Positions 48,143 to 56,989 of a DNA stretch of 64,000 nucleotides are shown piece by piece. The DNA is taken from NCBI RefSeq assembly GCF_000017205.1, contig NC_009656.1, positions 5,572,501-5,636,500 of the forward strand, given 5' to 3'. Origin of the DNA: Pseudomonas paraeruginosa PA7. GTDB lineage: Bacteria; Pseudomonadota; Gammaproteobacteria; Pseudomonadales; Pseudomonadaceae. The stretch's first letter is position 1. Each line of letters starts with the position of its first letter. A program made the translations under genes and the position numbers. Under the pieces are notes generated by a model. That model was not told the DNA's origin. It worked only from the letters and a program-made list of their open reading frames with translations, and did no database searches.

Positions 48143-51100
48143 ATGCCCAAAGGACTGAAACGCGCTGTCAGCGCCCTGCTGATCACCTTCCTCGTCTATT
48201 GCCTGCTGGGCTTCCTGCTCATCCCCGGCATCGGCCTGCGCGTCGCCAACCAGCAACTGGCGCAATACGCCACCGTCCCCGCGCGACTCGAACGCATCGA
48301 GTTCAACCCCTTCAGCCTGGAATTGACCCTCTGGGGCCTGCGTCTGGGCGACGAGAAGAACCCCCAGGTCGCCTTCCGCCGGCTGTACGCCAACCTGCAG
48401 CTGGACAGCCTGTGGAAGCGCCAGTTGCACCTGGCCGACGTCGAGCTGGAAGGCCCGCATACCGAATTGCTGTTCGACGAGAAGGGCCAGCTCAACCTGG
48501 CCAGCCTGTTCAGGATCCCGCCGAGCGAATCGCCCGAGCCCGAGCAGCCGAGCGATCCGTTCCCGCTGCGCATCGACCGCATCCAACTGGCCGAGGGCAG
48601 CCTGCACTTCCAGGACCTGCGTCCGAGCGAGCCGGTCGACTTCCGCTTCGACCCGCTGGGCTTCGAGCTGCACAACCTCAGCACCCTGCCCGACGACGGC
48701 GCGAAGATGACCCTGGTCGCCACCGGCCCGGATGGCGGTCGCCTGGACTGGGAAGGCGACCTGACCCTGGTGCCGATCACTTCCAGAGGCCACCTCAGCA
48801 TCAAGGATATCCAGCTCAAGGCCTGGTGGCCCTATGTCCGCGACAATGCCCCGCTGGTCCTGGAGAACGGCGTGGTCAGCCTCTCCAGCGACTATCGCCT
48901 GGACCTGTCCAAGGACACTCAGCTGCTGCTCGACAAGGCAGCCCTGAAGCTGGCCGACTTCAGCATCAATTCGCCCCAGGGCAAGCCACTGGCCAAGCTC
49001 GCCAGCCTCGACGTGGCCGCTACCACCCTGGACCTGGCCAAGCAGGAAGTGGTGCTCGGCGAAGTCCGCAGCCAGGGCCTGGAAGCCTGGGCCGCGCGGG
49101 AAAAGGATGGCCAGCTCGACTGGCAGAAACTGTTCGCCGATTTCACCCCGCCGCCGCGCAAGGCGCCTGCGCCCAAGCCGAAGGAAAACACCGATGCCGC
49201 CGCGGAACCAGCCGAAACGGCGAAGGCCGCCAGCGAGCCGGCGACCGACCGCGCCGCCAAGGCAACGGCGATAGCCTCGGGCGAAACGAGCAAGGACAAG
49301 CCGGCGGAGAAGGACGCCAGCGTCGCCGAGACGGAAAAGGCAGCGACCGGCAAAGAGCCCGCCAAGGTCGCGGAAAGCGCTGCCGGCAAGGGAGCCAGGC
49401 AAGAGACGAGCAAGGCTTCGGAGACCGGCAAGGCGACCGGACAGGAAACGGCCAAGACCGCGGAGATCGACAAGGCGGCCAACGACGCGGCGCAACAACT
49501 CGCCGACACTGCAAAGGCGCCTCCGACCGATAGCGCGAAAGGCGCTGCGGAGACGCCTGCCAAACCCTGGCACGTCATCCTGCGCGACGCCCAGTTCCGC
49601 GGCTACAAGGCGCACCTGGTGGATCGCCAGCCAGCCACGGCGGTGCCGCTGGAAGTCGGCCCGCTGGACCTCGACCTGCAGAACGTCGACAGCCTCGGCA
49701 AGACCCCCTTCGACCTCAAGCTCAAGACCGGCCTCGGCAACCGCGGCCAGGTCCAGGCCAGCGGTCAGGTGGTGCTCGATCCGATCAGCGCCCGGCTCAA
49801 GGTCAGTACCCGCGACATCGATCTGCGCGTGGCCCAGGCCTACATTTCGCCATTCATCCGCCTGGAGCTGCGCAGCGGCTTTCTTGGCAGCGAACTGGCG
49901 GTCGACCTGAAGAGCGTCGAGCCGCTGGCCTTCAGCATCGACGGCAGCGCCGAAGTCAGCCAGTTGCACACCCTGGACACCCTCAAGGACCGCGACTTCG
50001 TCAAATGGACCAAGCTGACCCTCAACGGCCTCGCCTATCGGCATGAGGACAGCCTGTCGATCCAGAGCGTGTCCCTGGAGGAGCCCTACGCCCGCTTCAT
50101 AATCAACGAAGATCGCAGCACCAACGTCAGCGAACTGATCATCCCGCAACCAGGCAGCTCGACCGGCAAGGCCGCCGCCGAAAGCGGGAATGCGCCGGCG
50201 GGCAAGCCGCTGGGCATCCACATCGGTGGCGTGCGGATCAACAACGGCTCGGCGAACTTCGCCGACCTGACCCTGATGCCGCCGTTCGGCACCGCCATCC
50301 AGCAGCTCAGCGGCGAAGTCGGCACCCTCGATACGCGCAACTCGCAGCCGGCCAAGATAGATATCAAGGGCAAGGTCGACAAGTACGCGCCGGTGACCAT
50401 CGTCGGCGAGCTGGATCCGTTCGACCCGCTGAAGAAGCTCGACATCACCACCAGCTTCAAGCGCGTCGAGCTGACCACCCTGACGCCCTATTCCGGCAAG
50501 TTCGCCGGCTACCGTATCCGCAAGGGCCGGCTCAACCTCGACCTGCACTACCAGATCGAGCGCAGCCAGCTGAAAGCGGAAAACAAGGTCCTGCTGGAAG
50601 GCCTGCAGCTCGGCGAAAAGGTCGACAGCCCGGATGCCGTCGACCTGCCGGTGAAACTGGCAGTGGCCCTGCTCAAGGACACCAAGGGCAACATCGACAT
50701 CCAGCTGCCGGTCGCCGGCGACCTGAACAACCCTGAATTCAGCGTCATGCCGATCGTCTGGCAGACCCTGCGCAACCTGGTCCTGCGTGCCGTACAAGCG
50801 CCATTCAAGTTCATCGCCGGACTGGCCGCCGGCGGCGACGAAGACCTGGGCACGGTGCCGTTCGCCCCGGGCAGCGACGAGCTGTCGCCGGAGGCCCAGG
50901 CCAACCTGGACAAGCTCGCCGGTGCGCTCAAGGACCGCCCGGCGCTGCGCCTGGAAGTGGAAGGTGTGGCCTCCGCCGTGGCGGACGGACCCTCGATCGG
51001 CGCCAAGCGTCTCGAACTGGAATACCAGAACACCTACTACCGCATGTTGCAGCGGCGCGGCGACAAGGTACCGAGCGACGCCAAGCAGCTGGAAGTGCCG

Positions 51101-51409
51101 GAGAACATGCAGCCGGCGCTGCTCGAAGGCATCTACCGGGCCCGCCTGAAGCAACAGCCGCCGGCCGAGTGGAAGGAACTGGACAGCGACGAGCGCAGCG
51201 CGAAGATGCGCGAAGCGGTGATCGCCTCCTGGGCCAAGAGCCAGGTGCTGCTGCGCCAGATCGGCCAGGCCCGGGCCACCCGGATCAAGGACTACCTGGT
51301 GGAGAAAGGCCAGATGCCGGACGAACGCATCTACTTGATCGACGTCAGTTTCGCCGAAGGCGAGGACAAGGGTAATGTCGACACCCAACTGCACCTGGAT
51401 AGCGAGTAA
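48143..51409 (+). CDS. giant DUF748 (AsmA-like) envelope protein
   Basis: 1088 aa. An N-terminal membrane anchor (about 12-34) is followed by AsmA/DUF748-type repeats of amphipathic beta-strands, split by a low-complexity Ala/Lys/Glu/Thr linker at about residues 335-475. The C-terminus (about 900-1080) has an OmpA-like pattern VPFAPGSDELSPEAQANLDK, which may bind peptidoglycan. AsmA-like proteins are thought to bridge the periplasm and move lipids; this is inference. A DUF2845 gene starts five bases after the stop. PA4735 in PAO1 from memory. Confidence 0.85.
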   Translation: MPKGLKRAVSALLITFLVYCLLGFLLIPGIGLRVANQQLAQYATVPARLERIEFNPFSLELTLWGLRLGDEKNPQVAFRRLYANLQLDSLWKRQLHLADVELEGPHTELLFDEKGQLNLASLFRIPPSESPEPEQPSDPFPLRIDRIQLAEGSLHFQDLRPSEPVDFRFDPLGFELHNLSTLPDDGAKMTLVATGPDGGRLDWEGDLTLVPITSRGHLSIKDIQLKAWWPYVRDNAPLVLENGVVSLSSDYRLDLSKDTQLLLDKAALKLADFSINSPQGKPLAKLASLDVAATTLDLAKQEVVLGEVRSQGLEAWAAREKDGQLDWQKLFADFTPPPRKAPAPKPKENTDAAAEPAETAKAASEPATDRAAKATAIASGETSKDKPAEKDASVAETEKAATGKEPAKVAESAAGKGARQETSKASETGKATGQETAKTAEIDKAANDAAQQLADTAKAPPTDSAKGAAETPAKPWHVILRDAQFRGYKAHLVDRQPATAVPLEVGPLDLDLQNVDSLGKTPFDLKLKTGLGNRGQVQASGQVVLDPISARLKVSTRDIDLRVAQAYISPFIRLELRSGFLGSELAVDLKSVEPLAFSIDGSAEVSQLHTLDTLKDRDFVKWTKLTLNGLAYRHEDSLSIQSVSLEEPYARFIINEDRSTNVSELIIPQPGSSTGKAAAESGNAPAGKPLGIHIGGVRINNGSANFADLTLMPPFGTAIQQLSGEVGTLDTRNSQPAKIDIKGKVDKYAPVTIVGELDPFDPLKKLDITTSFKRVELTTLTPYSGKFAGYRIRKGRLNLDLHYQIERSQLKAENKVLLEGLQLGEKVDSPDAVDLPVKLAVALLKDTKGNIDIQLPVAGDLNNPEFSVMPIVWQTLRNLVLRAVQAPFKFIAGLAAGGDEDLGTVPFAPGSDELSPEAQANLDKLAGALKDRPALRLEVEGVASAVADGPSIGAKRLELEYQNTYYRMLQRRGDKVPSDAKQLEVPENMQPALLEGIYRARLKQQPPAEWKELDSDERSAKMREAVIASWAKSQVLLRQIGQARATRIKDYLVEKGQMPDERIYLIDVSFAEGEDKGNVDTQLHLDSE

Positions 51410-51413
51410 TACC

Positions 51414-51707
51414 GTGCGCAAGCGATTCACCGCCCTGGCGGCCCCCCTGTTCCTCCTCGCCTGCGCTGCCGCGCAGGCCGACACCATGCGCTGCGGCAGC
51501 GCGCTGGTCAGCGTTGGCGACCGCGCCTTCGAAGTGCAGCAGAAATGCGGCGATCCGGATCACCGCGACGATGTCGGCTATACCCTCGGCAGCCATGATC
51601 GGCGGGAATTCAAGGTCGAGGAATGGGTATACGGACCGCGCAACGGCGTCACCTACATCCTGACCTTCGAGGCCAACAAGCTCAGACGCATCGAGTTCAA
51701 GCGTTGA
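51414..51707 (+). CDS. DUF2845 exported protein, first of two tandem copies
   Basis: 97 aa from a GTG start at 51414, five bases after the DUF748 stop. Signal peptide (RKRFTALAAPLFLLACAAAQA). The mature part, DTMRCGSALVSVGDRAFEVQ then KCGDP and EWVYGPRNG, is of the DUF2845 type: two conserved cysteines and a C-terminal beta strand set. Function unknown. It overlaps its paralogue downstream by a TTGA. PA4736 in PAO1 from memory. Confidence 0.85.
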   Translation: MRKRFTALAAPLFLLACAAAQADTMRCGSALVSVGDRAFEVQQKCGDPDHRDDVGYTLGSHDRREFKVEEWVYGPRNGVTYILTFEANKLRRIEFKR

Positions 51708-52009
51708 GCCGCGCCCTCCTCTACGCCGGCCTTCTGGCGCTGCTGCCGCTGGCCCAGGCGCAGGCCGATTCGCTGCGCTGCGGCAGCCGGCTGGTCAGCA
51801 GCGGCGACAGCAGCAGCGATGTCCTCGAGCGCTGCGGCGAGCCACGCAGCCGCGACAGCCTGGGCTATCGCGAGGTCGTCGGCGAGTGGGGCAAGCGCTA
51901 CGAGGTGGAAGTCCAGGAATGGGTCTACGGCCCATGGAACGGCATGCTGTATTTCGTCCGTTTCGAGGGCAACCGCCTCAGCGCCATCCAGAGCCGCCGG
52001 GGCAACTGA
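51704..52009 (+). CDS. DUF2845 exported protein, second of two tandem copies
   Basis: 101 aa from a TTG start that overlaps the upstream stop (TTGA); without this start the frame has no upstream Met in a sensible place. Signal peptide (SRALLYAGLLALLPLAQAQA) then DSLRCGSRLVSSGD, RCGEPRSRD and EWVYGPWNGMLY, clearly related to the previous gene by position-by-position pattern, including both cysteines. A strong hairpin ends the unit. PA4737 in PAO1 from memory. Confidence 0.83.
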   Translation: MSRALLYAGLLALLPLAQAQADSLRCGSRLVSSGDSSSDVLERCGEPRSRDSLGYREVVGEWGKRYEVEVQEWVYGPWNGMLYFVRFEGNRLSAIQSRRGN

Positions 52010-52024
52010 GAGCCCTCATGAAAG

Positions 52025-52055
52025 AAGCCCCGCCGGGCAAAACCCGGCGGGGCTT
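52025..52055. terminator. bidirectional terminator between the DUF2845 and CsbD genes
   Basis: AAGCCCCGCCGGG (52025-52037), loop CAAAA, CCCGGCGGGGCTT (52043-52055), then TCC. On the minus strand it follows the CsbD gene with a TTCTTT-type tail. Confidence 0.85.
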
Positions 52056-52069
52056 CCTTACTGCCTGGG

Positions 52070-52267
52070 TTACAGGCGGTCGCTGAAGTCGCGGACTTCC
52101 TGTTCGGCCCGTTCCTTGGACCATCCATAGCGTTCCTGCAGCTTGCCGACCAGGTACTCGGCATGTCCGTCGGCAGCCTGGAGATCATCGTCGGTCAGGT
52201 CGCCCCAACGCTCCTTGATCTTGCCGGTGAGTTGCTTCCACTTGCCTTTGATCACATCGGAATTCAT
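52070..52267 (-). CDS. CsbD-family stress protein
   Basis: 65 aa. [20 protein letters not shown] and [20 protein letters not shown] are the CsbD/YjbJ hallmarks: a short soluble amphipathic protein whose family is induced by general stress. No signal or metal motif. It lies downstream of the BON-domain gene on the same strand with about 50 bases between, so the two may share a transcript and stress response. PA4738 in PAO1 from memory. Confidence 0.9.
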   Translation of the reverse strand: MNSDVIKGKWKQLTGKIKERWGDLTDDDLQAADGHAEYLVGKLQERYGWSKERAEQEVRDFSDRL

Positions 52268-52319
52268 CGGTGGTCTCCTGAGTGACGTGGGAAAAGGATC
52301 TCGTTCGGCTCGACCGTGA

Positions 52320-52664
52320 TTATTCGACCGATTTCAGGCCGTCGGCGGAAACGGCCTTCACGCCCTTGATGCCCTTGGCGGTCTCGATCGCCAGGTCACG
52401 CTCGGCATCGCTCTTCACGTTACCGGACAGGGAAACCACACCCTTGTTGGTTTCGACCTTGATATCGACGCCACTCACGTTCTTGTTGGCGATCAGACTG
52501 GATTTCACCTTGCTGGTGATCCAGGTGTCGGAAACCGCTTCTTCGGTTTTCTGCATAGTGTCGTTGGCCGCCAGGCTGATGGGCTGGGCAGCGAACGCAT
52601 TGGCCATCGAGAAGCTCAGAGCAGTGGCAGTAGCAGCGGCAATAGCGAGTTTGCTGAATTTCAT
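52320..52664 (-). CDS. OsmY-like BON-domain periplasmic protein
   Basis: 114 aa from the ATG at 52664. Signal peptide [20 protein letters not shown] with AFA cleavage, then one BON domain: [37 protein letters not shown] and [20 protein letters not shown]. OsmY in E. coli has two BON domains and rises with osmotic stress; here only one is present. A sigma-54-type element lies at the right distance upstream. PA4739 in PAO1 from memory. Confidence 0.9.
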   Translation of the reverse strand: MKFSKLAIAAATATALSFSMANAFAAQPISLAANDTMQKTEEAVSDTWITSKVKSSLIANKNVSGVDIKVETNKGVVSLSGNVKSDAERDLAIETAKGIKGVKAVSADGLKSVE

Positions 52665-52730
52665 CGCGGTTTCTCCTATGGATTTCGAAAAACTGCAGCC
52701 ATTCCTGGCGGCAGTTGCATAAGAGATATC

Positions 52731-52745
52731 GCAAGCGCTGTGCCA
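52731..52745 (-). promoter_or_regulatory. sigma-54-type promoter of the BON-domain gene
   Basis: On the minus strand TGGCACAGCGCTTGC shows -24 GG and -12 GC with the required ten bases between; the start would be near 52720, about 56 bases before the ATG. The 60 bases upstream (about 52745-52800) are almost pure A/T, suitable for IHF bending. Confidence 0.6.
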
Positions 52746-52898
52746 GTTTTTTTCAAAAATAAAAACCTTTAAAAACAATAAGTTATAAAAATAGCGGAAA
52801 GCGAGACGGTTGCAGAATGCCGAATTCGCCCGGTTTCGGCTTGCAAAATGCAAGGATTCCCCGCTTCACCCGGACCGACTCCCACGGCAGAAACGAAA

Positions 52899-52918
52899 AC
52901 AGGGCCCGAAGGCCCTGT
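52899..52918 (-). terminator. pnp intrinsic terminator
   Basis: ACAGGGCC (52918-52911 on minus), loop TTCG, GGCCCTGT, then TTTCGTTT. It lies about 22 bases past the pnp stop and ends the long operon. Confidence 0.85.
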
Positions 52919-52940
52919 TTCGATTCGATCGCGACTCGAC

Positions 52941-55046
52941 TTATACGCCGGAAGCTTCGGCGGCAGCCACGTCCTTGATCGACAGCTTGATGCGACCACG
53001 GTTGTCCACGTCGAGCACCAGGACCTTCACCTCCTGGCCTTCCTGCAGCACGTCGGTGACCTTGTCGATGCGCTTGTCGCTGATCTGCGAGATGTGCACC
53101 AGGCCATCCTTGCCCGGCAGGATGTTGACGAAGGCGCCGAAATCGACGATGCGCTCGACCTTGCCGACGTAGATCTTGCCGATCTCGGCTTCCGCGGTGA
53201 TCGCCAGCACGCGCTGCTTGGCGGCCTCTGCGGCTTCCTTGGTTTCGCCGTAGATCTTCACGCTGCCATCGTCCTCGATATCGATCGAGGCCTTGGTTTC
53301 TTCGCAGATCGCACGGATGGTGGCGCCACCCTTGCCGATGACGTCGCGGATCTTGTCCGAGTCGATCTTCATCTGCAGCATGGTCGGCGCGTTCTCCGAC
53401 AGCTCGGCGCGCGGCCTGGCGATGACCTGGTTCATCTGGCCGAGGATGTTCAGGCGAGCTTCCAGGGCCTGGCCCAGGGCGATCTCCATGATCTCTTCGG
53501 TGATGCCGTTGATCTTGATGTCCATCTGCAGGGCGGTGACGCCCTTGTCGGTACCGGCGACCTTGAAGTCCATGTCGCCCAGGTGGTCTTCGTCACCCAG
53601 GATGTCGGTCAGGACGGCGAACTTCTCGCCTTCCTTCACCAGGCCCATCGCGATACCGGCAACCGGCGCCTTGACCGGCACGCCGGCGTCCATCAGTGCC
53701 AGCGAAGCGCCGCACACGGAAGCCATGGAGCTGGAACCGTTGGACTCGGTGATCTCGGACACCACGCGAATGGTGTAGGGGAATTCGTCCTGGGTCGGCA
53801 GCATGGCGGCGACGCCGCGACGGGCCAGGCGGCCATGGCCGATTTCACGACGGCCCGGGCTGCCCATGCGACCGCACTCGCCTACCGAGAAGGGCGGGAA
53901 GTTGTAGTGCAGCATGAAGGCGTCCTTGCGCTCGCCTTCCAGGGTGTCCAGCAGCTGGGCATCGCGGGCGGTGCCGAGGGTGGCGACGACCAGGGCCTGG
54001 GTCTCGCCGCGGGTGAACAGCGCGGAGCCGTGGGTCTTGCCGAGCACGCCGACTTCGATGCGCAGCGGACGCACGGTACGGGTGTCACGACCGTCGATGC
54101 GCGGCTTGCCATTGACGATGTTCTCGCGAACGGTGCGGTATTCCAGCAGGCCGAACACGTCCTTGACCTCGGAAGCCGGGAACTTGCCCTCTTCCTCGCC
54201 GGCGAACAGCGCCACGGCCTGGTCGCGCAGCTCGCCCAGGCGGTTGTAGCGGTCCTGCTTGATGGTGATGGTGTAGGCCTGGGAGATCGCCTCGCCCAGC
54301 TCGGCCTTGATGGCGTTGACCAGCACGGTGTTCTCGGCCGGGGCTTTCCAGTCCCAGGCCGGCTTGCCGGCTTCGGCGGCCAGTTCCTTGACGGCACGGA
54401 TCACCGCCTGGAATTCGTCGTGGGCGAACAGCACGGCGCCGAGCATCTGGTCTTCGGTCAGCTCGTCGGCCTCGGACTCCACCATCAGCACCGCGTCTTC
54501 GGTACCGGCCACGACCATGTCGAGGCTGGAGCTCTGCAGTTGCTCGTAGGTCGGGTTGAGGATGTAGCCGATTTCCGGGTGGAAGCCGACGCGTGCGGCG
54601 CCGATCGGGCCGGCGAACGGAATGCCGGAGATCGCCAGGGCGGCGGAGGTGCCGATCATCGCGGCGATGTCCGGATCGGACTTCTTGTTGGTGGAAACGA
54701 CGGTGCAGACGACCTGCACTTCATTCATGAAACCTTCGGGGAACAGCGGACGGATCGGACGATCGATCAGGCGCGAGGTGAGGGTTTCCTTCTCGGAAGG
54801 ACGCCCTTCACGCTTGAAGAAACCGCCGGGGATACGGCCTGCCGCGTAGGTCTTTTCCTGGTAATGCACGGACAGCGGGAAGAAGTCGCGGCCCTCGGCC
54901 GGCGACTTGGCGCCGACCACGGTGACCAGCACGCTGACGTCGTCCATGGTGACCAGTACGGCGCCGGTGGCCTGGCGAGCGATACGGCCGGTCTCGAGAG
55001 TGACGGTCGACTGACCGAACTGGAATTGCTTGGTTACCGGGTTCAC
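52941..55046 (-). CDS. pnp: polynucleotide phosphorylase
   Basis: 701 aa from a GTG. Two RNase PH domains (about 1-210 and 320-545), then a KH domain ([19 protein letters not shown], about 550-610) and an S1 domain ([18 protein letters not shown], about 620-690). It degrades RNA 3' to 5' with phosphate as part of the degradosome and can add tails. The long leader with a hairpin in the rpsO-pnp gap fits autoregulation as known in E. coli. PA4740 in PAO1 from memory. Confidence 0.97.
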   Translation of the reverse strand: MNPVTKQFQFGQSTVTLETGRIARQATGAVLVTMDDVSVLVTVVGAKSPAEGRDFFPLSVHYQEKTYAAGRIPGGFFKREGRPSEKETLTSRLIDRPIRPLFPEGFMNEVQVVCTVVSTNKKSDPDIAAMIGTSAALAISGIPFAGPIGAARVGFHPEIGYILNPTYEQLQSSSLDMVVAGTEDAVLMVESEADELTEDQMLGAVLFAHDEFQAVIRAVKELAAEAGKPAWDWKAPAENTVLVNAIKAELGEAISQAYTITIKQDRYNRLGELRDQAVALFAGEEEGKFPASEVKDVFGLLEYRTVRENIVNGKPRIDGRDTRTVRPLRIEVGVLGKTHGSALFTRGETQALVVATLGTARDAQLLDTLEGERKDAFMLHYNFPPFSVGECGRMGSPGRREIGHGRLARRGVAAMLPTQDEFPYTIRVVSEITESNGSSSMASVCGASLALMDAGVPVKAPVAGIAMGLVKEGEKFAVLTDILGDEDHLGDMDFKVAGTDKGVTALQMDIKINGITEEIMEIALGQALEARLNILGQMNQVIARPRAELSENAPTMLQMKIDSDKIRDVIGKGGATIRAICEETKASIDIEDDGSVKIYGETKEAAEAAKQRVLAITAEAEIGKIYVGKVERIVDFGAFVNILPGKDGLVHISQISDKRIDKVTDVLQEGQEVKVLVLDVDNRGRIKLSIKDVAAAEASGV

Positions 55047-55129
55047 GGTGTCTTTACCTTCTATGTTGCCTTGGGGGAAATCGGTGGAATGCCGGGAGTC
55101 GGACCCGAATCGATTCCTAGAAAGCGCGA

Positions 55130-55190
55130 AGCTGGAAGCCCGACGCCGATACCCGCCTCGTGTGCGGGTACCGACGCCAGACTTCCAGCT
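55130..55190 (-). promoter_or_regulatory. long hairpin between rpsO and pnp
   Basis: AGCTGGAAG (55130-55138) pairs with CTTCCAGCT (55182-55190); inside, further pairing (GATACCCGC with GCGGGTACC) gives an extended stem. A weak T-rich tail (CTTTCT on minus) follows. It is at the place of the RNase III processing stem that controls pnp in E. coli, but could also be a partial rpsO terminator. Confidence 0.6.
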
Positions 55191-55218
55191 CCTGCTTCAA
55201 GCTGCCGACCGGCGTCGC

Positions 55219-55488
55219 TTAGCGACGCAGACCCAGACGGCCGATGAGGGCGGTGTAACGGGATACGTCCTTGCCCTTCAGGTAGTCCAGCAGCTTACGG
55301 CGCTGGTTAACCATACGGATCAGACCACGGCGGGAATGGTGATCCTTGCCGTTGGCCTTGAAGTGATCCTGCAGCTTGTTGATGTTGGCGGACAGCAGGG
55401 CTACCTGCACTTCCGGGGAACCGGTGTCGCCTTCAGCTTGCTTGTATTCGTTAACGATCTGCGCTTTTTCTTCAACGCTCAGTGCCAT
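55219..55488 (-). CDS. rpsO: 30S ribosomal protein S15
   Basis: 89 aa, all-helical. It is one of the first proteins to bind 16S rRNA in the central domain. The hallmark [39 protein letters not shown] is distributed across residues 30-75 (family-conserved [23 protein letters not shown] part). It lies between truB and pnp as in most gamma-proteobacteria. PA4741 in PAO1 from memory. Confidence 0.97.
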
Positions 55489-55583
55489 GATGGGCTTCCT
55501 CTGAGTGAACAGGCCGGGAATCGCTTCCCGTGTTTTAAAAGGAGGAATGACCGTGCCTGCTGACAGCCACCCTCGTATCGGCC

Positions 55584-56498
55584 TTATGACCGAATCAGTC
55601 GACGCGGGGCGATACGCCCGTCGTCGGTCACTTCACCGATGCCGATGAAACGACCTGTATGATCCTGCACCCGCAACCAGCCGAACTTCGGCGCTTCCGG
55701 GGCTCGCACCGGCTGCCCGTGCAGCCAGTAGTACGCACTGTGCTCGGACAACTGCAGCACCGGCCAATGCAGCAGGCCGCTGTCTTCCGGCATCAGGAAC
55801 TGGTCCAGCGCTTCCGGACCACCTTCGGCATGCACGCGCTCGAGCGTCTCGAGGGTGATCGCCTGGGCCAGGACGAACGGCCCGGCCTGGGTCCGCCGCA
55901 GTGCCGCGACGTGCGCGCCGCAGCCCAGGACCTGGCCAAGGTCCTCCACCAGCGTACGCACGTAGGTGCCTTTGCTGCAGGAAACGGCCAGGGTCGCGCA
56001 GGGCGGCTCGAAGGAGAGCAAATCCAGGCGCGTAATAGTAACAGAACGCGCCTCGCGCTCCACTACCTCTCCTGCACGAGCGAGCTTGTACAGCGGTTGC
56101 CCGTCCTTCTTCAGCGCCGAGTACATCGGCGGCACCTGCTCTATGTCGCCACGGAAGCGCGGCAGGGCCTGCTCGAGATCGTCCCGACCGACGGTCACCT
56201 CGCGCTCGGCGAGCATCTCGCCCTCGGCGTCGCCGGTGGTGGTGGTGATGCCCATGCGCATCACCGTCTCGTAGCCCTTGTCGGCATCGAGCAGGTACTG
56301 GGAGAACTTGGTCGCCTCGCCGAAGCACAGCGGCAGGACGCCGGTGGCCAGCGGATCGAGGCTGCCGGTATGGCCGGCCTTCTCGGCGTTGAGCAGCCAG
56401 CGGACTTTCTGCAGGGCCTGGTTGGAACTCATGCCGCGCGGCTTGTCGAGCACCAGGATGCCACTGATGGAACGGCGGATACGCTTCACCTGGGCCAC
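55584..56498 (-). CDS. truB: tRNA pseudouridine(55) synthase
   Basis: 304 aa from a GTG at 56498, two bases after the rbfA stop. It makes pseudouridine 55 in the T loop of tRNAs. Catalytic motif [17 protein letters not shown] with the catalytic Asp; KDKPRGM-like start [17 protein letters not shown]-like C-terminus (about 240-304). It pairs functionally with TrmA, which modifies the neighbouring base 54 and is encoded elsewhere in this window. PA4742 in PAO1 from memory. Confidence 0.96.
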
Positions 56499-56500
56499 GC

Positions 56501-56887
56501 TCAGTCCTCGGACTCGTCGCCGTGGCGACGGTCTTCCGCCACTGCGCGCTCGATCAGCGCGGACAGCTCGGCGCCACGACGGATGCTTTCGTCGTAGTGG
56601 AAATGCAACTGCGGCACGCTGCGCAGCTTCATCGACTTGCCGAGCAGCATGCGCAGGTAGCCCGCCGCGTCGTTGAGGATTTCCATGTTCAGGGCGACCC
56701 GCTCGGCGTCGTCCTGGCCCATGACCGTGATGAACACCTTGGCATGCGCCACGTCGCGGCTGACCTCGACACCGGTGATGGTGACCAGGCCCAGGCGCGG
56801 GTCCTTGATCTCGCGCTGGATCAGTTGGGCCAGCTCGCGTTGCATCTGATCGCCGATACGCTGGGTACGGCTGTAGTCTTTTGCCAT
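56501..56887 (-). CDS. rbfA: ribosome-binding factor A
   Basis: 128 aa KH-type protein for maturation of the 30S subunit and cold adaptation. [20 protein letters not shown] and [22 protein letters not shown] are the family motifs; the C-terminus is acidic and histidine-rich. Coupled to truB by a two-base gap. The 102-base gap to infB upstream holds a hairpin with a downstream T run that may modulate expression. PA4743 in PAO1 from memory. Confidence 0.96.
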   Translation of the reverse strand: MAKDYSRTQRIGDQMQRELAQLIQREIKDPRLGLVTITGVEVSRDVAHAKVFITVMGQDDAERVALNMEILNDAAGYLRMLLGKSMKLRSVPQLHFHYDESIRRGAELSALIERAVAEDRRHGDESED

Positions 56888-56938
56888 TTTTCAACCTGCC
56901 TCCAGCGACACCCGGTCACTGGAAAAAAAAGCGACAAA

Positions 56939-56969
56939 CGCCCGGGACAGCTGGAAGCCGGCCCGGGCG
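56939..56969 (-). terminator. internal hairpin between infB and rbfA
   Basis: CGCCCGGG (56939-56946) pairs with CCCGGGCG (56962-56969) across a 15-base loop. On the minus strand a run of eight T (56930-56923) follows after nine bases. It looks like a weak or conditional terminator within the operon. Confidence 0.5.
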
Positions 56970-56989
56970 CTGTGGTTACGCACTCGCCA

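Noticed and set aside
47909..51487. 1192-codon open frame opposite the DUF748 gene
   Set aside because: Same cause as above; no ribosome site or domain pattern, and the plus-strand product has a membrane anchor and coupled downstream genes.
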